A stretch of DNA of 64,000 bases from Aeromicrobium phoceense (GCF_013868155.1 NZ_JACEOG010000001.1:1116001-1180000); one strand, 5' to 3'; counted from the first letter of the stretch, positions 36,891-47,444 are shown. Notes: generated by a model from the letters alone, not told the origin. Program-made: numbers and translations.

Positions 36891-38768
36891 GTGCTGGAAC
36901 TGTCCTGGCTGCTCATCGCCATCCCGCTGGCGGGTGCCGCGCTCCTGCTCACGTGGGGCAAGGAGTCCGACCGCTTCGGACACCTGATCGCCACCGCGTG
37001 CTCGGCCGCGTCGTTCGTGCTCGGCCTCATCATGTTCATCCAGCTGGCTGGACGCGATCCCGAGGACCGCTCGGTCACCGAGACCCTCGGCACCTGGATC
37101 GACGCCGGGGCGTTCCACGTGGACTTCTCGTTCACGTTCGACACGCTCTCGAGCCTGTTCGTGCTGCTCATCACCGGCGTCGGCACGCTGATCCACGTGT
37201 ACTCGATCGGGTACATGGCGCACGACCCGCGCCGTCGCCGGTTCTTCGCCTACCTGAACCTCTTCATCGCCGCGATGCTGACGCTCGTCCTCGCGGCCGA
37301 CTACCTCGTGCTGTTCCTCGGCTGGGAGGGCGTCGGCCTGGCGTCCTACCTGCTGATCGGGTTCTGGCAGCACAAGCCCTCGGCGGCCGCCGCCGCCAAG
37401 AAGGCCTTCGTGCTCAACCGCGTCGGCGACCTCGGCATGGCGCTGGCGATCATGACGATGTTCGCCTGGTTCGGCACCACCTCGATCGCCGCGGTCAACG
37501 ACCAGGTCGGCTCGGTCTCGGGCAACGTCGCCACCGCGCTGGGCCTGCTGCTGCTGCTCGGCGCGTGCGGCAAGTCCGCGCAGGTGCCGCTGCAGGCCTG
37601 GCTGCTCGACGCGATGGAGGGCCCCACGCCGGTCTCGGCGCTCATCCACGCGGCCACCATGGTCACCGCGGGCGTCTACCTCGTCGTGCGCTCGCACGAC
37701 ATCTTCGACGCCTCGCCCACGGCCAGGAACTTCGTCATCGCGGTCGGCTTCGTCACGCTGCTGGCCGGCGCCTGGATCGGCTGCACGAAGGACGACATCA
37801 AGAAGGCGCTCGCCGGCTCCACCATGAGCCAGATCGGCTACATGATGCTCGCCGCGGGCCTCGGCCCGGCCGGCTACGCCTTCGCGATCTTCCACCTGCT
37901 GACCCACGGCTTCTTCAAGGCCAACATGTTCCTCGGCGCCGGCTCGGTCATGCACGGCATGAACGACGACGTCGACATGCGCCACTACGGCGGCCTGAGC
38001 AAGGCCATGCCGATCACCTTCTACACGTTCGGCATCGGCTACCTGGCGATCCTGGGCTTCCCCGGCACCTCGGGCTTCTTCTCCAAGGACAAGATCATCG
38101 AGGCGGCGCTGGGCCACAACATCTGGGTCGGCCTGGCCGCGCTCATCGGCGCGGGCATCACCGCGTTCTACATGACGCGCCTCATGCTGATGACGTTCTT
38201 CGGCGAGCGGCGCTGGCGCGAGGACGTGCACCCGCACGAGTCGCCCGCCGTGATGACCGTCCCGCTCATGATCCTGGCGGCCCTCTCGCTGTTCGCCGGC
38301 GTGATGGCGCTCGGCGACTGGATCGAGGAGTGGCTCGAGCCGGCCACCGGCCACCCGGTGCACCACGAGCTAGCGGTCCCGATCTGGGTCGTCACCGTGA
38401 TCGTGCTGATCGTCGTGGCCGCCGGTGTCGCGCTCGCCTGGGTCCTCTACGGCCGCCGCGAGATCGCCGACACCGCCCCTGCCGACTCCGAGGTCTCGGT
38501 CTTCACCCGGGCCGGTCGCGCCGAGCTCTACGGCAACAACGTGAACGATGCGCTCGTGGTTCGTCCCACGATCCACCTGACCCGCGCCCTGGTGTGGGCC
38601 GACGCGAAGGTCATCGACGGCCTCGTGTCCGGGTCGGCCGACCGCATCGGTGAAGTCTCCGGCGAGCTGCGCAAGCCGCAGACCGGCTATGTCCGTTCCT
38701 ATGCACTGATGGTGCTCGGAGGTGCTCTCGTGGTCCTGCTGGGCCTGCTGGCGGTGACGCTCGCATGA
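36891..38768 (+). CDS. nuoL: NADH-quinone oxidoreductase subunit L
   Basis: 625 aa antiporter-like proton-pumping subunit with about 15-16 spans. Typical blocks: [79 protein letters not shown] 36891 has GAGGGAGAC upstream. Stop overlaps nuoM (ATGA 38765-38768). Confidence 0.97.
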   Translation: MLELSWLLIAIPLAGAALLLTWGKESDRFGHLIATACSAASFVLGLIMFIQLAGRDPEDRSVTETLGTWIDAGAFHVDFSFTFDTLSSLFVLLITGVGTLIHVYSIGYMAHDPRRRRFFAYLNLFIAAMLTLVLAADYLVLFLGWEGVGLASYLLIGFWQHKPSAAAAAKKAFVLNRVGDLGMALAIMTMFAWFGTTSIAAVNDQVGSVSGNVATALGLLLLLGACGKSAQVPLQAWLLDAMEGPTPVSALIHAATMVTAGVYLVVRSHDIFDASPTARNFVIAVGFVTLLAGAWIGCTKDDIKKALAGSTMSQIGYMMLAAGLGPAGYAFAIFHLLTHGFFKANMFLGAGSVMHGMNDDVDMRHYGGLSKAMPITFYTFGIGYLAILGFPGTSGFFSKDKIIEAALGHNIWVGLAALIGAGITAFYMTRLMLMTFFGERRWREDVHPHESPAVMTVPLMILAALSLFAGVMALGDWIEEWLEPATGHPVHHELAVPIWVVTVIVLIVVAAGVALAWVLYGRREIADTAPADSEVSVFTRAGRAELYGNNVNDALVVRPTIHLTRALVWADAKVIDGLVSGSADRIGEVSGELRKPQTGYVRSYALMVLGGALVVLLGLLAVTLA

Positions 38769-40303
38769 TGCTGTCCCTGCTGATCGCCGTTCCCCTCCTG
38801 GGGTCGCTCGTGGTCGCGCTCCTACCGCGGTCGGCCGACGGCCTGCTGCCGCGGTACGTCGCCTTCGGCGTGTCGATCCTGACGCTCGTCATGTCGCTCG
38901 CGCTGCTGAGCCGCTTCGACATCGAGAGCGGCGGCTACCAGCTGACCGAGGACTACGAGTGGATCGGTGCGATCGGGGCCCACTGGGCGCTCGGCGTCAA
39001 CGGCATCGGCCTCACGATGATCTTCCTGACCACGGTGCTGGTCCCGATCGTCCTGGCCGCGTCGTGGCGCGACAAGGAGCACGACCCCGCGGGGACGAAC
39101 TCCTACTTTGCACTGATGCTCGTGCTCGAGGCGCTCGCGATCGGCGTGTTCGCCGCCACCGACGTCTTCACCTTCTACGTCCTCTTCGAGGCCACGCTGA
39201 TCCCGATCTACTTCCTGATCGGCGGCCACGGCACCGGACAGCGCAGCTACGCGGCGGTCAAGTTCCTGGTCTACAACCTGGTCGGCGGCCTGCTCATGCT
39301 CGCGTCGGTCGTGGGCCTGTACGTGCTGTCCACGCAGCAGGGCGGCGCGACGTTCCTGCACGCCGACCTGATGGGCCTGGAGATGTCCCAGACCACCGAG
39401 CGGCTGCTCTTCCTGGGCTTCTTCATCGCGTTCGCGATCAAGGCGCCGCTGTGGCCGTTCCACACGTGGCTGCCCGACGCCGCGGGCTCGGCGACTCCGG
39501 GCACCTCGGTGCTGATGGTCAGCGTGATCGACAAGATCGGCACGTTCGGCATGATCCGCTGGTGCCTGGAGCTGTTCCCCGGTGCCTCGGAGTGGGCCAG
39601 CCCGGTCGTGCTCGTCCTCGCGGTGATCAGCATCCTCTACGGAGCGCTGCTCGCGATCGGCCAGGACGACCTGCGCCGCCTCATCGCGCTGACCTCGGTC
39701 TCGCACTTCGGCTTCATCATCATGGGCATCTTCGCGTTCACGTCGGTGTCGATGACGGGCTCGGTGCTCTACATGTTCAACCACGGCCTCTCCACGGCCG
39801 TGCTGTTCCTCGTCGCCGGCATGATGATCACGCGCCGCGGCTCGGCCCGCATCAGCGACTTCGGCGGCGTCCAGAAGGTCGCCCCGGTGCTGTCGGGAGT
39901 GCTGCTCGTCGGCGGCCTCTCCAGCCTCTCGCTACCGGGACTCGCGCCGTTCGTCTCGGAGTTCCTCGTGCTCGCCGGCACGTTCACGCGCTCGATCCCG
40001 ATCGCCACCGCCGCGACCCTCGGCATCGTCCTGGCCGCCGTCTACATCCTGCTGATGTACCAGCGCACCATGACCGGCCCGCTGAACGAGGGCACCGCAG
40101 GGTTCACCGACCTGACGCGTCGTGAGGTCGGCTCGCTGACCCCCGCCCTCGTGCTGATCATCGGCCTCGGCTTCGTGCCGCAGCCGCTGCTGGCGGTCAT
40201 CGACCCGGCCGGCGAGCCCACCGCGGCCACCGTGGGGGGCGGCGACCCGCCGCAGCGCGCGCCCATCGACCTCGCAGACCAGACGGAAGGAGCCCACGAA
40301 TGA
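38765..40303 (+). CDS. nuoM: NADH-quinone oxidoreductase subunit M
   Basis: 512 aa proton-pumping subunit, about 14 spans. [49 protein letters not shown] and [20 protein letters not shown] are the conserved blocks with the key lysines and glutamate. The C-terminus after the last span ([20 protein letters not shown]) is hydrophilic. ATG 38765 overlaps nuoL; stop overlaps nuoN. Confidence 0.97.
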   Translation: MMLSLLIAVPLLGSLVVALLPRSADGLLPRYVAFGVSILTLVMSLALLSRFDIESGGYQLTEDYEWIGAIGAHWALGVNGIGLTMIFLTTVLVPIVLAASWRDKEHDPAGTNSYFALMLVLEALAIGVFAATDVFTFYVLFEATLIPIYFLIGGHGTGQRSYAAVKFLVYNLVGGLLMLASVVGLYVLSTQQGGATFLHADLMGLEMSQTTERLLFLGFFIAFAIKAPLWPFHTWLPDAAGSATPGTSVLMVSVIDKIGTFGMIRWCLELFPGASEWASPVVLVLAVISILYGALLAIGQDDLRRLIALTSVSHFGFIIMGIFAFTSVSMTGSVLYMFNHGLSTAVLFLVAGMMITRRGSARISDFGGVQKVAPVLSGVLLVGGLSSLSLPGLAPFVSEFLVLAGTFTRSIPIATAATLGIVLAAVYILLMYQRTMTGPLNEGTAGFTDLTRREVGSLTPALVLIIGLGFVPQPLLAVIDPAGEPTAATVGGGDPPQRAPIDLADQTEGAHE

Positions 40304-41931
40304 TCGGCGCAGTCTCCTCCGTCCTGGCCACCGGCGGGCCCGACATCCCCGCTGCCGACCTGGACTACGCGCAGCTGTCGCCGCTCATCGCGGTCGGCGC
40401 GCTCGCGATGATCGGGCTCGTCATCGAGATCGCCGTGCCCCGGCGCGCGCGGTTCCTCACGCAGGCCGTCGTGGCCGTCCTCGGCTCGCTGGTCGCGCTC
40501 GGCCTCACCGTGTGGGTCTACCTCGGTCTCGAGGAGGTCCCCGAGGCCCGCTGGGCCGCGCTCGGCGGCACCGGTGCGGAGGGCGCCGTCGCGGTCGACG
40601 GCCCCGGCGTCCTGACGTGGGCGCTCCTGCTGCTGTTCGCGGTCCTGTCGTTCCTCATGTTCGCCGAGCGCTCGCACGAGCGCGGCCTGAGCGACTTCAT
40701 CGGCCGTGCGGCCGACGCCCCGGGCTCGCCCGGCGAGGCGGAGGCCACGACGGCACGCCTGGAGCACACCGAGGTCTTCCCGCTCGCGGTGTTCGCGCTC
40801 TCGGGCATGATGCTGTTCTCGGTCTCCAACGACCTCATCACGATGTTCGTGGCCCTCGAGGTCCTGAGCCTGCCGCTGTACGTGCTGTGCGGCGTGGCGC
40901 GTCGCCGTCGCCTGCTCAGCCAGGAAGCTGCGATGAAGTACTTCCTGCTGGGCGCGTTCGCCTCGGCGTTCTTCCTCTACGGTGCCGCGCTGGCCTACGG
41001 GTACGCCGGCAGCCTGAACCTCACCGAGATCGACACCGCGATCTCGGCCCGCAGCGACGAGACGCCGATCCTGCTGGCCGCCATCGGCCTGCTGCTGGTG
41101 GGCCTGCTGTTCAAGGTGGGCGCCGTGCCGTTCCACAGCTGGACGCCCGACGTCTACCAGGGCGCCCCGACGCCGGTCACCGCCTTCATGGCCGCCGCCA
41201 CCAAGGCGGCCGCGTTCATCGCGATGATGCGCGTGCTGTTCGTGGCCTTCGGTGGTGCGTCGTGGGACTGGCGCCCGGTGCTGTGGGTCGTCGCCGTGCT
41301 GACGATGATCGTGGGCTCGGTCGTGGCGATCAGCCAGACCGACGTCAAGCGCATGCTGGCGTACTCCTCGATCGCCCACGCCGGCTTCCTCACCGTGGGC
41401 CTGTCGGGTGCGTACCTGGGCCAGGAGGACGGACTGGCGATCACGTCGGTGTCGTCCGTGCTCTTCTACCTGCTCGCCTACGGCGTGGCCACGATCGGTG
41501 CGTTCGCGATCGTCACGGTCGTGCGCGACTCGGCCGGCGAGACCACCCACCTGTCGAAGTGGGCGGGCCTGGGCAAGGAGTCGCCGTTCCTGGCCGGCTC
41601 GTTCGCGATCTTCATGCTGTCGTTCGCGGGCATCCCGCTCACCGCCGGCTTCATCGGCAAGTGGGCCGTGTTCAGCGCCGCGTGGGGCGGCGGAGCCTGG
41701 GTGCTGGTCGTCATCGGCGTCCTCTGCAGCGCGATCGCGGCCTACTTCTACGTCCGTGTCATCGTGCTGATGTTCTTCACCGACCCCGTCGGTGACGGGC
41801 CGACCGTGGCCGTCGCGGGCGTGCCGACTACCGTGGTCATTGCCTTGGCCGTGATCACGACGGTCGTGCTCGGCCTCCTGCCGGGCCCGATGCTGGATCT
41901 GGCCCAGAACGCCGGCGCCTTCGTGCGCTAG
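40300..41931 (+). CDS. nuoN: NADH-quinone oxidoreductase subunit N
   Basis: 543 aa third antiporter-like subunit. MFVALEVLSLPLYVLCG, FKVGAVPFHSWTPDVYQGAPTPVTAFMA and SQTDVKRMLAYSSIAHAGFL are diagnostic. ATG 40300 has AAGGAG upstream within the nuoM end. Last gene of the nuo set; only 5 bases separate it from the polyprenyl synthase gene, which is likely in the same transcript. Confidence 0.97.
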   Translation: MIGAVSSVLATGGPDIPAADLDYAQLSPLIAVGALAMIGLVIEIAVPRRARFLTQAVVAVLGSLVALGLTVWVYLGLEEVPEARWAALGGTGAEGAVAVDGPGVLTWALLLLFAVLSFLMFAERSHERGLSDFIGRAADAPGSPGEAEATTARLEHTEVFPLAVFALSGMMLFSVSNDLITMFVALEVLSLPLYVLCGVARRRRLLSQEAAMKYFLLGAFASAFFLYGAALAYGYAGSLNLTEIDTAISARSDETPILLAAIGLLLVGLLFKVGAVPFHSWTPDVYQGAPTPVTAFMAAATKAAAFIAMMRVLFVAFGGASWDWRPVLWVVAVLTMIVGSVVAISQTDVKRMLAYSSIAHAGFLTVGLSGAYLGQEDGLAITSVSSVLFYLLAYGVATIGAFAIVTVVRDSAGETTHLSKWAGLGKESPFLAGSFAIFMLSFAGIPLTAGFIGKWAVFSAAWGGGAWVLVVIGVLCSAIAAYFYVRVIVLMFFTDPVGDGPTVAVAGVPTTVVIALAVITTVVLGLLPGPMLDLAQNAGAFVR

Positions 41932-41936
41932 CGGGC

Positions 41937-42956
41937 ATGTCGTCGGCGGTCGTGGGAAGGAAGTGGGACGTGGCCAGCGTCGGGTCGTTCGCGGATGACG
42001 CGTTGGAGCAGCGTGTCTCCGCGGGGGTGCAGCAGGTCGAGGACCTGCTGATCACGTCCGCCCACAGCCCGGAGCCGCTCGTCGCCGAGGCGTCCTCGCA
42101 CCTGCTGCAGGCCGGTGGCAAGCGCTTCCGGCCGCTGCTCACGGTGCTGTGCGCCGAGTTCGGCGACCCCACGCGCGAGGACATCGTCCCCGCCGCCGTC
42201 GTGGTCGAGCTGACCCACCTCGCCACGCTGTACCACGACGACGTGATGGACGAGGCGTCCATGCGCCGCGGGGCGCCCAGCGCCAACGCGCGCTGGAACA
42301 ACTCCGTCGCGATCCTCGTCGGTGACTTCCTCTTCGCGCGGGCGTCCTCGCTGGTGGCCGACCTCGGCCCCGATGCGGTGCGCATCCAGGCCGAGACGTT
42401 CGCCCGCCTGGTGCACGGCCAGCTCCGCGAGACCCTGGGTCCCGGCCCGGGCGACGACCCGCTCGAGCACTACCTCTCGGTCGTGGCCGACAAGACCGGC
42501 TCGCTGATCGCCACCGCCGCGCGCTTCGGCGCCATGATGTCCGGTGCCGGCGAGGACGTCGAGTCCACGCTGCTGGAGTTCGGCGAGCGGATCGGCGTGG
42601 CCTTCCAGCTGGCCGACGACATCATCGACGTCGCCAGCGACGCCGACGACTCGGGCAAGGTGCCCGGCACCGACCTGCGCGAGGGCGTGCCCACCCTGCC
42701 CACGCTGCTGGTGCAGTCGAACCCCGTCGCCGGTGACGAGCGCCTGCGCGACCTGCTCTCGGGCCCCATCGAGGACGAGGACGACGTCCAGTGGGTCATC
42801 CGCGCGCTGCGGGAGCACCCGGCCATGGACGAGGCGCGCGCCTACGTCCGCGCCGAGGCCGACGCGGCCCGTGCCCTCCTCGACAAGCTGCCCGCGGGCC
42901 CCGCCCGCGACGCGCTCGACGACATCTGCACCCGCTCCACCCAGCGCCTGGGCTGA
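41937..42956 (+). CDS. Polyprenyl diphosphate synthase
   Basis: 339 aa trans-isoprenyl diphosphate synthase. First aspartate-rich motif DDVMD at 101-105 (TLYHDDVMDEASMRRG), GGKRFRPLL before it, and second motif DDIID at 227-231 (FQLADDIIDVASD). Placed right after nuoN and in a region with men genes, it most likely makes the menaquinone side chain (inference); chain length cannot be read with confidence. Two palindromes follow the stop. Confidence 0.92.
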   Translation: MSSAVVGRKWDVASVGSFADDALEQRVSAGVQQVEDLLITSAHSPEPLVAEASSHLLQAGGKRFRPLLTVLCAEFGDPTREDIVPAAVVVELTHLATLYHDDVMDEASMRRGAPSANARWNNSVAILVGDFLFARASSLVADLGPDAVRIQAETFARLVHGQLRETLGPGPGDDPLEHYLSVVADKTGSLIATAARFGAMMSGAGEDVESTLLEFGERIGVAFQLADDIIDVASDADDSGKVPGTDLREGVPTLPTLLVQSNPVAGDERLRDLLSGPIEDEDDVQWVIRALREHPAMDEARAYVRAEADAARALLDKLPAGPARDALDDICTRSTQRLG

Positions 42957-42957
42957 T

Positions 42958-43013
42958 GGGTCGGACGCGCTCGCTCCGCGTCGCGCTCACTCCCGGCTCC
43001 GCCGGGCCGACCC
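42958..43013. terminator. Nested inverted repeats after the nuo/polyprenyl synthase transcript
   Basis: GGGTCGG (42958-42964) pairs with CCGACCC (43007-43013), and inside it CCCGGC (42992-42997) pairs with GCCGGG (43001-43006) around 3 bases. The sequence between is low-complexity (repeated CGCTCGCTCCG-like words) and resembles the spacer at the nuoC-nuoD repeat. Probably a terminator between convergent genes; no T-run is present. Confidence 0.5.
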
Positions 43014-43060
43014 CCTCGTCGCTTCGCTCCTCGCCATGGTGACGACCAGCTGACGGATCC

Positions 43061-43999
43061 TCAGATCGCGGTGGACTCCGCGGCGCACTCGTCGACCGTC
43101 CGCTTGGCGCGGCGCCGCGTGCTGATCGCGTCGTACGTGAAGATCACCAGCGCGGACCACACCATCACGAAGCCGACCCACCGTGCCGCGCCCATCTCCT
43201 CGCCGAAGATCGTCAGGCCGAAGATGAACTGCAGGATCGGCCCGAGGTACTGCAGGATGCCGATGGTGGTCAGGGTCAGCCGGGTCGCGGCGGCGCCGAA
43301 CATCAGCAGCGGGATCCCGGTGACCACGCCCGTGCCCATCAGCAGCAGCGTGTTCAGGGTGCCCTCGTGGCCGAAGGCCAGCGTTCCGGTCATCGCGAGG
43401 AAGACGAGGTAGGCGATCGCGAACGGCGTGAGGATCGTCGTCTCCACCGAGAGCGCCTCGATCGTGCCGAGATTGGCGCGCTTCTTCAGGAACCCGTAGG
43501 TGGCGAAGCTGGTGGCCAGCAGCAGCGCGATCCACGGCGGCCGGCCGTAGTCGACGGTGAGGACGACCACCGCGAGGATGCCCAGGCCGACGGCCACCCA
43601 CTGCAGCCTTCGCAGGTTCTCGCCCAGCAGGAAGACGCCCAGCAGCACGGTCATGAGGGGGTTGATGAAGTACCCGAGGCTCGTCTCGATCACGTGGCCG
43701 TTCGTCACGCCGTAGATGAAGCCGCCCCAGTTGAGCGTGATGACGACCGAGGCCAGCGCGAGCGGCATCATGAGGCGGCGCTGGCCCAGGATCGACCGGT
43801 AGGCCGCCCACTTGTGGGTGATCGTCAGCAGGCCCACACAGAACACGAGGGTCCACACGATGCGGTGGGCGAGCACCTCGTAGGGCGACGCCGGCTCCAG
43901 CAGGGGCCAGTAGAGCGGGAAGAATCCCCAGCAAAGGTACGCCGCCGTGCCGTAGATCAGCCCGGCCTTGGAGTCGGTGTTCGAGGTCGCCACAGTCAC
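43061..43999 (-). CDS. rarD: RarD-like EamA family transporter
   Basis: 312 aa, ten predicted membrane spans with the EamA/RarD pattern (GTAAYLCWGFFPLYWPLLEPASPYEVLAHRIVW; FLKKRANLGTIEALSVETTILTPFAIAYL; ILQYLGPILQFIFGLTIFGEEM). Members are putative drug/metabolite transporters with undefined substrates. The frame is open to 44092; GTG 43999 is chosen because homologues begin a few residues before the first span, though GTG 44008 is also possible. Confidence 0.85.
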   Translation of the reverse strand: MTVATSNTDSKAGLIYGTAAYLCWGFFPLYWPLLEPASPYEVLAHRIVWTLVFCVGLLTITHKWAAYRSILGQRRLMMPLALASVVITLNWGGFIYGVTNGHVIETSLGYFINPLMTVLLGVFLLGENLRRLQWVAVGLGILAVVVLTVDYGRPPWIALLLATSFATYGFLKKRANLGTIEALSVETTILTPFAIAYLVFLAMTGTLAFGHEGTLNTLLLMGTGVVTGIPLLMFGAAATRLTLTTIGILQYLGPILQFIFGLTIFGEEMGAARWVGFVMVWSALVIFTYDAISTRRRAKRTVDECAAESTAI

Positions 44000-44193
44000 A
44001 CCCAACACCTTGGTCCGACTTCTGATTCCAGCGGGTCGTTTCGGGACGTTCCCAGGTTGGACGCACACCCGCGATGGACAGACTGGCGGCACGTTCTGCC
44101 AATCGCCTGAATGGGCACCGGCGAATATGTAAAGTTCCGGCCACCATCGCTCAACGGCCGGACCTGGCCCGCAACTTCTCGGGAGTGCTCGCA

Positions 44194-44928
44194 GTGCGTC
44201 GTCTCTTTCATGCCCTGATCGTCGTTTTCGTCACCGTCGGACTGGTGGGACTGGGCAGCCCCGCCCAAGCCGCAGCCAAGAAGCCGGGCGTCTCGATCTC
44301 GAAGTCGTCTGTCGCCATCCCCGCGTTTGACGCATCGACGGTGATCAAGCCGAAGTACCGCAAAGGACCACGGACGAAGATCATCTCGTCCAAGGTGACG
44401 GTCCAGGGCACCACGAAGGCGGGCCGATCCGTTCGCAGTTCCGGCCGCTCGGTGCGGGTGACAGCAGGCAAGTACAAGGTCACGACCAAGGTGGTCTTCA
44501 AGGTCAAGAAGACTAAGAAGACCAAGAAGTGGTCGGGCAAGAAGGCGAAGTCCGCGACGTTCACGTACAGCGTCCGGGAGCGTGCCAAGAACTGCGCCAC
44601 GATGGCCGACTACAACGCCATCGTCGTCGGAACGGACACGGCCTTCGGCTCATTCAAGCCCGAGGTCGAGGCGCTCATGGCCCAGGTGGGCGCGAGTGAC
44701 GGTTCCATCAGTCTCGAGGACATGTACTGGTTCTTCTACTTCGAAGGCGATGACGAGACCGCCGACTACGTCCTGCACCTGCAGGAGGTCTACGGCGAGA
44801 GCGCGGCGATGGAGACGGTCGACTACAAGATGTGCGCATCGAGCCGGCGGGTGTCGGTGCTCTACGTGAGCTACACCCGGTTCGACAGTGTCCCCGTGGA
44901 CGAGGCCATCTACAAGGAGATCGTCTGA
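44194..44928 (+). CDS. Secreted lysine-rich protein of unknown family
   Basis: 244 aa. A signal peptide (LFHALIVVFVTVGLVGLGSPAQA) is followed by a strongly basic stretch with repeated VTVQGTTKAGRSVRSSGRSVRVTAG and VKKTKKTKKWSGKKAK, perhaps an Ig-like beta region, and then an acidic C-terminal half (ISLEDMYWFFYFEGDDETADYVLHLQEVYGES) with two cysteines (NCATMADYN, YKMCASSRR). I do not recognise the family. GTG 44194 has GGGAG upstream; GTG 44185 is an alternative. Upstream DNA (44100-44193) is relatively AT-rich with TATGTA at about 44126. Confidence 0.65.
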   Translation: MRRLFHALIVVFVTVGLVGLGSPAQAAAKKPGVSISKSSVAIPAFDASTVIKPKYRKGPRTKIISSKVTVQGTTKAGRSVRSSGRSVRVTAGKYKVTTKVVFKVKKTKKTKKWSGKKAKSATFTYSVRERAKNCATMADYNAIVVGTDTAFGSFKPEVEALMAQVGASDGSISLEDMYWFFYFEGDDETADYVLHLQEVYGESAAMETVDYKMCASSRRVSVLYVSYTRFDSVPVDEAIYKEIV

Positions 44929-45050
44929 GTGGTCCCAGTGCCGGCACAGCGGCGGTTGCTGCGCAGAGCCCGGATCTGAAGTCGCTCTACCTGCGCGCCG
45001 CACGGTGCGTCAACGTCCCGCGAAGGGCCATGCACCCGCTGGGTGGCCCC

Positions 45051-45056
45051 TAGAGT
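45051..45056 (+). promoter_or_regulatory. Predicted leaderless -10 box (TAGAGT) for the MFS gene
   Basis: TAGAGT ends 6 bases before ATG 45063 and decides that start over the longer upstream frames. Confidence 0.5.
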
Positions 45057-45062
45057 CGGGGC

Positions 45063-46274
45063 ATGGGGGTGCGCGGACGGTTCCTGCTGCTGCTCGGCCT
45101 GCGCTGGCTCGCCACGGGCCTGCTCATGCCGGTCGCGCTGCTGCTGCCGCTCGAGCGCAGCCTGACGATCGCCGAGATCGGTATCGCGATGGCGGCCCAG
45201 GGGATCGTCGTGATCGTCATGGAGGTCCCCAGCGGCGCGCTGGCCGACTCCTGGGGCCGCCGGCCGGTGTTCATCGCGTCGGGTGTCGCGGCGATCGCCG
45301 CCTACGCGCTCACGCTCGCCGCGCAGTCGGTGCTGGCGTTCGCTCTCGCCTGGGGCGTCAGCGGGCTCTTCCGCGCGCTCGACAGCGGCGCGCTGGAGTC
45401 GTGGTTCGTCGACGCCGAGAACGCGCGCGGCGCCGCCGACGAGGTGCCCTCGGCGCTGGCCACGGCCGGCGGCGTGATCAGCGCGGCGATCGCGATCGGC
45501 TCGCTGCTGTCCGCCGGGCTCCTGTACGTGTCACCGTGGTCGGCCGGCGACTCCCTCGCGGTGCCCTACGTCCTGGCGATCGGGATCGTCGTGGTCCAGG
45601 TCGTCGCCGCCCGGCTGCTGATGGAGCCGGTCGCCCGTACCGAGCCCACCACCGCCGCCGCATGGCGGCACACCCTCGCGACCGGTGTGCGCGTGGCCTT
45701 CGGCCGCCGTCTGCGTCTGCTGACCGCGGCGATGCTGCTGTGCGGCGTGGCCGTGGCCGGCCTGGAGATGCTGATGCCGGTCCGGCTTGCCGAGTTCTCC
45801 ACCGACACCTCCGCCGCCGGCAGCGTCCTCGGCGTCGTCTCGTCGATCGCGTGGGGCCTGGCAGCGCTCGGGGCCGCCGTCGCTTCGCGCGTCCTGCGCG
45901 AGGTGGGCCCCGGCGTGGTGGCGCCGATCCTCGCGGTGGCCGAGGGGCTGGGTCTGGCCGTGATGGCGATCGCCGGCGGTCCCGTCGCGCTCGTGGCCGG
46001 GTTCTGGCTCTGCTACCTCGTGCACACGTCGTTCGGCGCGGCCTACAACGCGCTCGTGCACGACCGGGTCACCGAGGCGCACCGGGCCACCGCCCTGTCG
46101 GTCACGTCGATGGCGTTCCTGGGCTCGGCATCGGCCGGGGGAGTGGCGCTCGGGATCGCCGCCGAGGAGCTCAGCGCGGCGTGGGCCCTGGCGGGGTCGG
46201 CCGCGGTCATGCTCCTGGCCGCGGTCCTGGTCGCCGGAGCGGCCCGCCAGCGAGGCGTCACCGTTCAGCGGTAG
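45063..46274 (+). CDS. MFS transporter
   Basis: 403 aa with about 12 membrane spans. The first intracellular loop GALADSWGRRPVF is the MFS motif A, and SGLFRALDSGALESWFVDAEN is typical of a drug-efflux-like subgroup. Substrate unknown. Its last four codons (GTT CAG CGG TAG) lie in the 13-bp direct repeat that recurs at the end of yajQ. Confidence 0.85.
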   Translation: MGVRGRFLLLLGLRWLATGLLMPVALLLPLERSLTIAEIGIAMAAQGIVVIVMEVPSGALADSWGRRPVFIASGVAAIAAYALTLAAQSVLAFALAWGVSGLFRALDSGALESWFVDAENARGAADEVPSALATAGGVISAAIAIGSLLSAGLLYVSPWSAGDSLAVPYVLAIGIVVVQVVAARLLMEPVARTEPTTAAAWRHTLATGVRVAFGRRLRLLTAAMLLCGVAVAGLEMLMPVRLAEFSTDTSAAGSVLGVVSSIAWGLAALGAAVASRVLREVGPGVVAPILAVAEGLGLAVMAIAGGPVALVAGFWLCYLVHTSFGAAYNALVHDRVTEAHRATALSVTSMAFLGSASAGGVALGIAAEELSAAWALAGSAAVMLLAAVLVAGAARQRGVTVQR

Positions 46275-46275
46275 T
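46263..46275 (+). repeat. 13-bp direct repeat, left copy
   Basis: GTTCAGCGGTAGT covers the stop codon of the MFS gene. The same 13 bases occur at 49160-49172 over the stop of yajQ. The two copies flank the oxidoreductase/GH13 gene pair. Confidence 0.8.
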
Positions 46276-46454
46276 GGGTGCAGTCTGCTGCACGGTCCGT
46301 CGGCCCACACGGTGTGGCGAGACGCGCCAGCCGCGACTGACGAGCGGACGCTCGTCTTCGCGCGTCGCATCTGATACGCAGGTAGGCAGGAGTTCCCTCG
46401 GCAGGAGCTGCACACGCTGTCGATTCGACCACACCGGTAGGGGCCAGCACGGAC
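46276..46454 (+). other. Non-coding 5' region of the oxidoreductase/GH13 module
   Basis: 179 bases with no gene. A short palindrome CCACAC-G-GTGTGG is seen near 46302-46314. No clear -10/-35 pair or RBS-like TANNNT box is seen next to ATG 46455. It probably holds the promoter of the two-gene module and would have come with it. Confidence 0.4.
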
Positions 46455-47417
46455 ATGACAACCATCGGAGTCCACTGCTCGCACGAGCAGATCCACCCAG
46501 CACAACTGCTCCAGGACGTGCAGCGCGCTGAGCAGCTCGGCTTCGACGCTGCGATGTCCTCCGACCATTTCTCGCCGTGGAGCGAACGCCAGGGCCAGTC
46601 AGGCTTCGCCTGGGCCTGGCTCGGCGCCGCACTGGCCACGACGCGTCTGCCCTTCGGAGTCGTGAACGCCCCGGGACAGCGATACCACCCGGCGATCGTC
46701 GCTCAGGCGCTCGGCACGCTCGGGGCCATGTTCCCCGGACGGATCTGGGCCGCACTGGGCTCGGGGGAGGCCTCGAACGAGCACATCACCGGGGACCCGT
46801 GGCCACCCAAGGAGGTCCGCAACGCCAGAGTGCGGGAGTGCGTCGAGGTCATCCGCCGCCTCCTCGCCGGTGAGGAGGTCACCCACCAGGGACTCGTCAC
46901 CGTGGACCGAGCGCGGCTCTGGTCCTTGCCCGACCCGTTGCCACACCTGGTCGGCCCTGCGGTCAGCGTGACCACCGCGGGCGAGGCCGCGGCGTGGGCC
47001 GACGGGCTGATCACCGTGAACCAGCCCCACGACAAGCTGCGCCAGATGATCGACGCCTACCGCGACGCCGGGGGCCAAGGACCGCTGCGCCTGCAGGTGC
47101 ACCTGTCCTGGGACCCTTCGATGCACCGTGCGGAGGCGATCGCCCACGACCAGTGGCGCACCAACACCTTTCCTCCGCCGGCATCCTGGGACATCGACTC
47201 CGCCGAGACCTTCGACATCACCTCCGAGCACGTCCCACTCGAGCAGGTGAAGCAGGTCGTGCTCGTCTCCGACGACCTCCACCGGCACGCCGCCTGGCTC
47301 GCCGAGTACGTCGAGCTGGGGTTCGACGAGCTGTACCTGCACCACGTCGGCCAGGAGCAGCAGGTCTTCCAGGAGGCGTTCGCGGACCGTGTGCTCCCGC
47401 AGCTGCAGGGACACTGA
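46455..47417 (+). CDS. LLM class flavin-dependent oxidoreductase (TIGR03885-like)
   Basis: 320 aa luciferase-like monooxygenase fold. N-terminal TTIGVHCSHEQIHPAQLLQDVQRAEQLGFDAAMSSDHF, AALGSGEASNEHITGDPWPP and RVRECVEVIRRLLAGEEVTHQGLV are characteristic. The short WERQG-like start and lack of the usual F420 loop pattern point to the FMN-type subgroup (TIGR03885); this is recognition by eye. Substrate unknown. GH13 gene follows after 27 bases. Several TTG leucine codons (e.g. LPDPLPH) are unlike the neighbouring genes. Confidence 0.75.
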   Translation: MTTIGVHCSHEQIHPAQLLQDVQRAEQLGFDAAMSSDHFSPWSERQGQSGFAWAWLGAALATTRLPFGVVNAPGQRYHPAIVAQALGTLGAMFPGRIWAALGSGEASNEHITGDPWPPKEVRNARVRECVEVIRRLLAGEEVTHQGLVTVDRARLWSLPDPLPHLVGPAVSVTTAGEAAAWADGLITVNQPHDKLRQMIDAYRDAGGQGPLRLQVHLSWDPSMHRAEAIAHDQWRTNTFPPPASWDIDSAETFDITSEHVPLEQVKQVVLVSDDLHRHAAWLAEYVELGFDELYLHHVGQEQQVFQEAFADRVLPQLQGH

Positions 47418-47444
47418 ACACGTAAGTCGCACCGGGAGGCACGG

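Noticed and set aside
42958..43013. A further copy of the hemB-flanking palindrome
   Set aside because: It shares only CGCTCGCTCCG-type words; the TCTCGATACG arms are missing.
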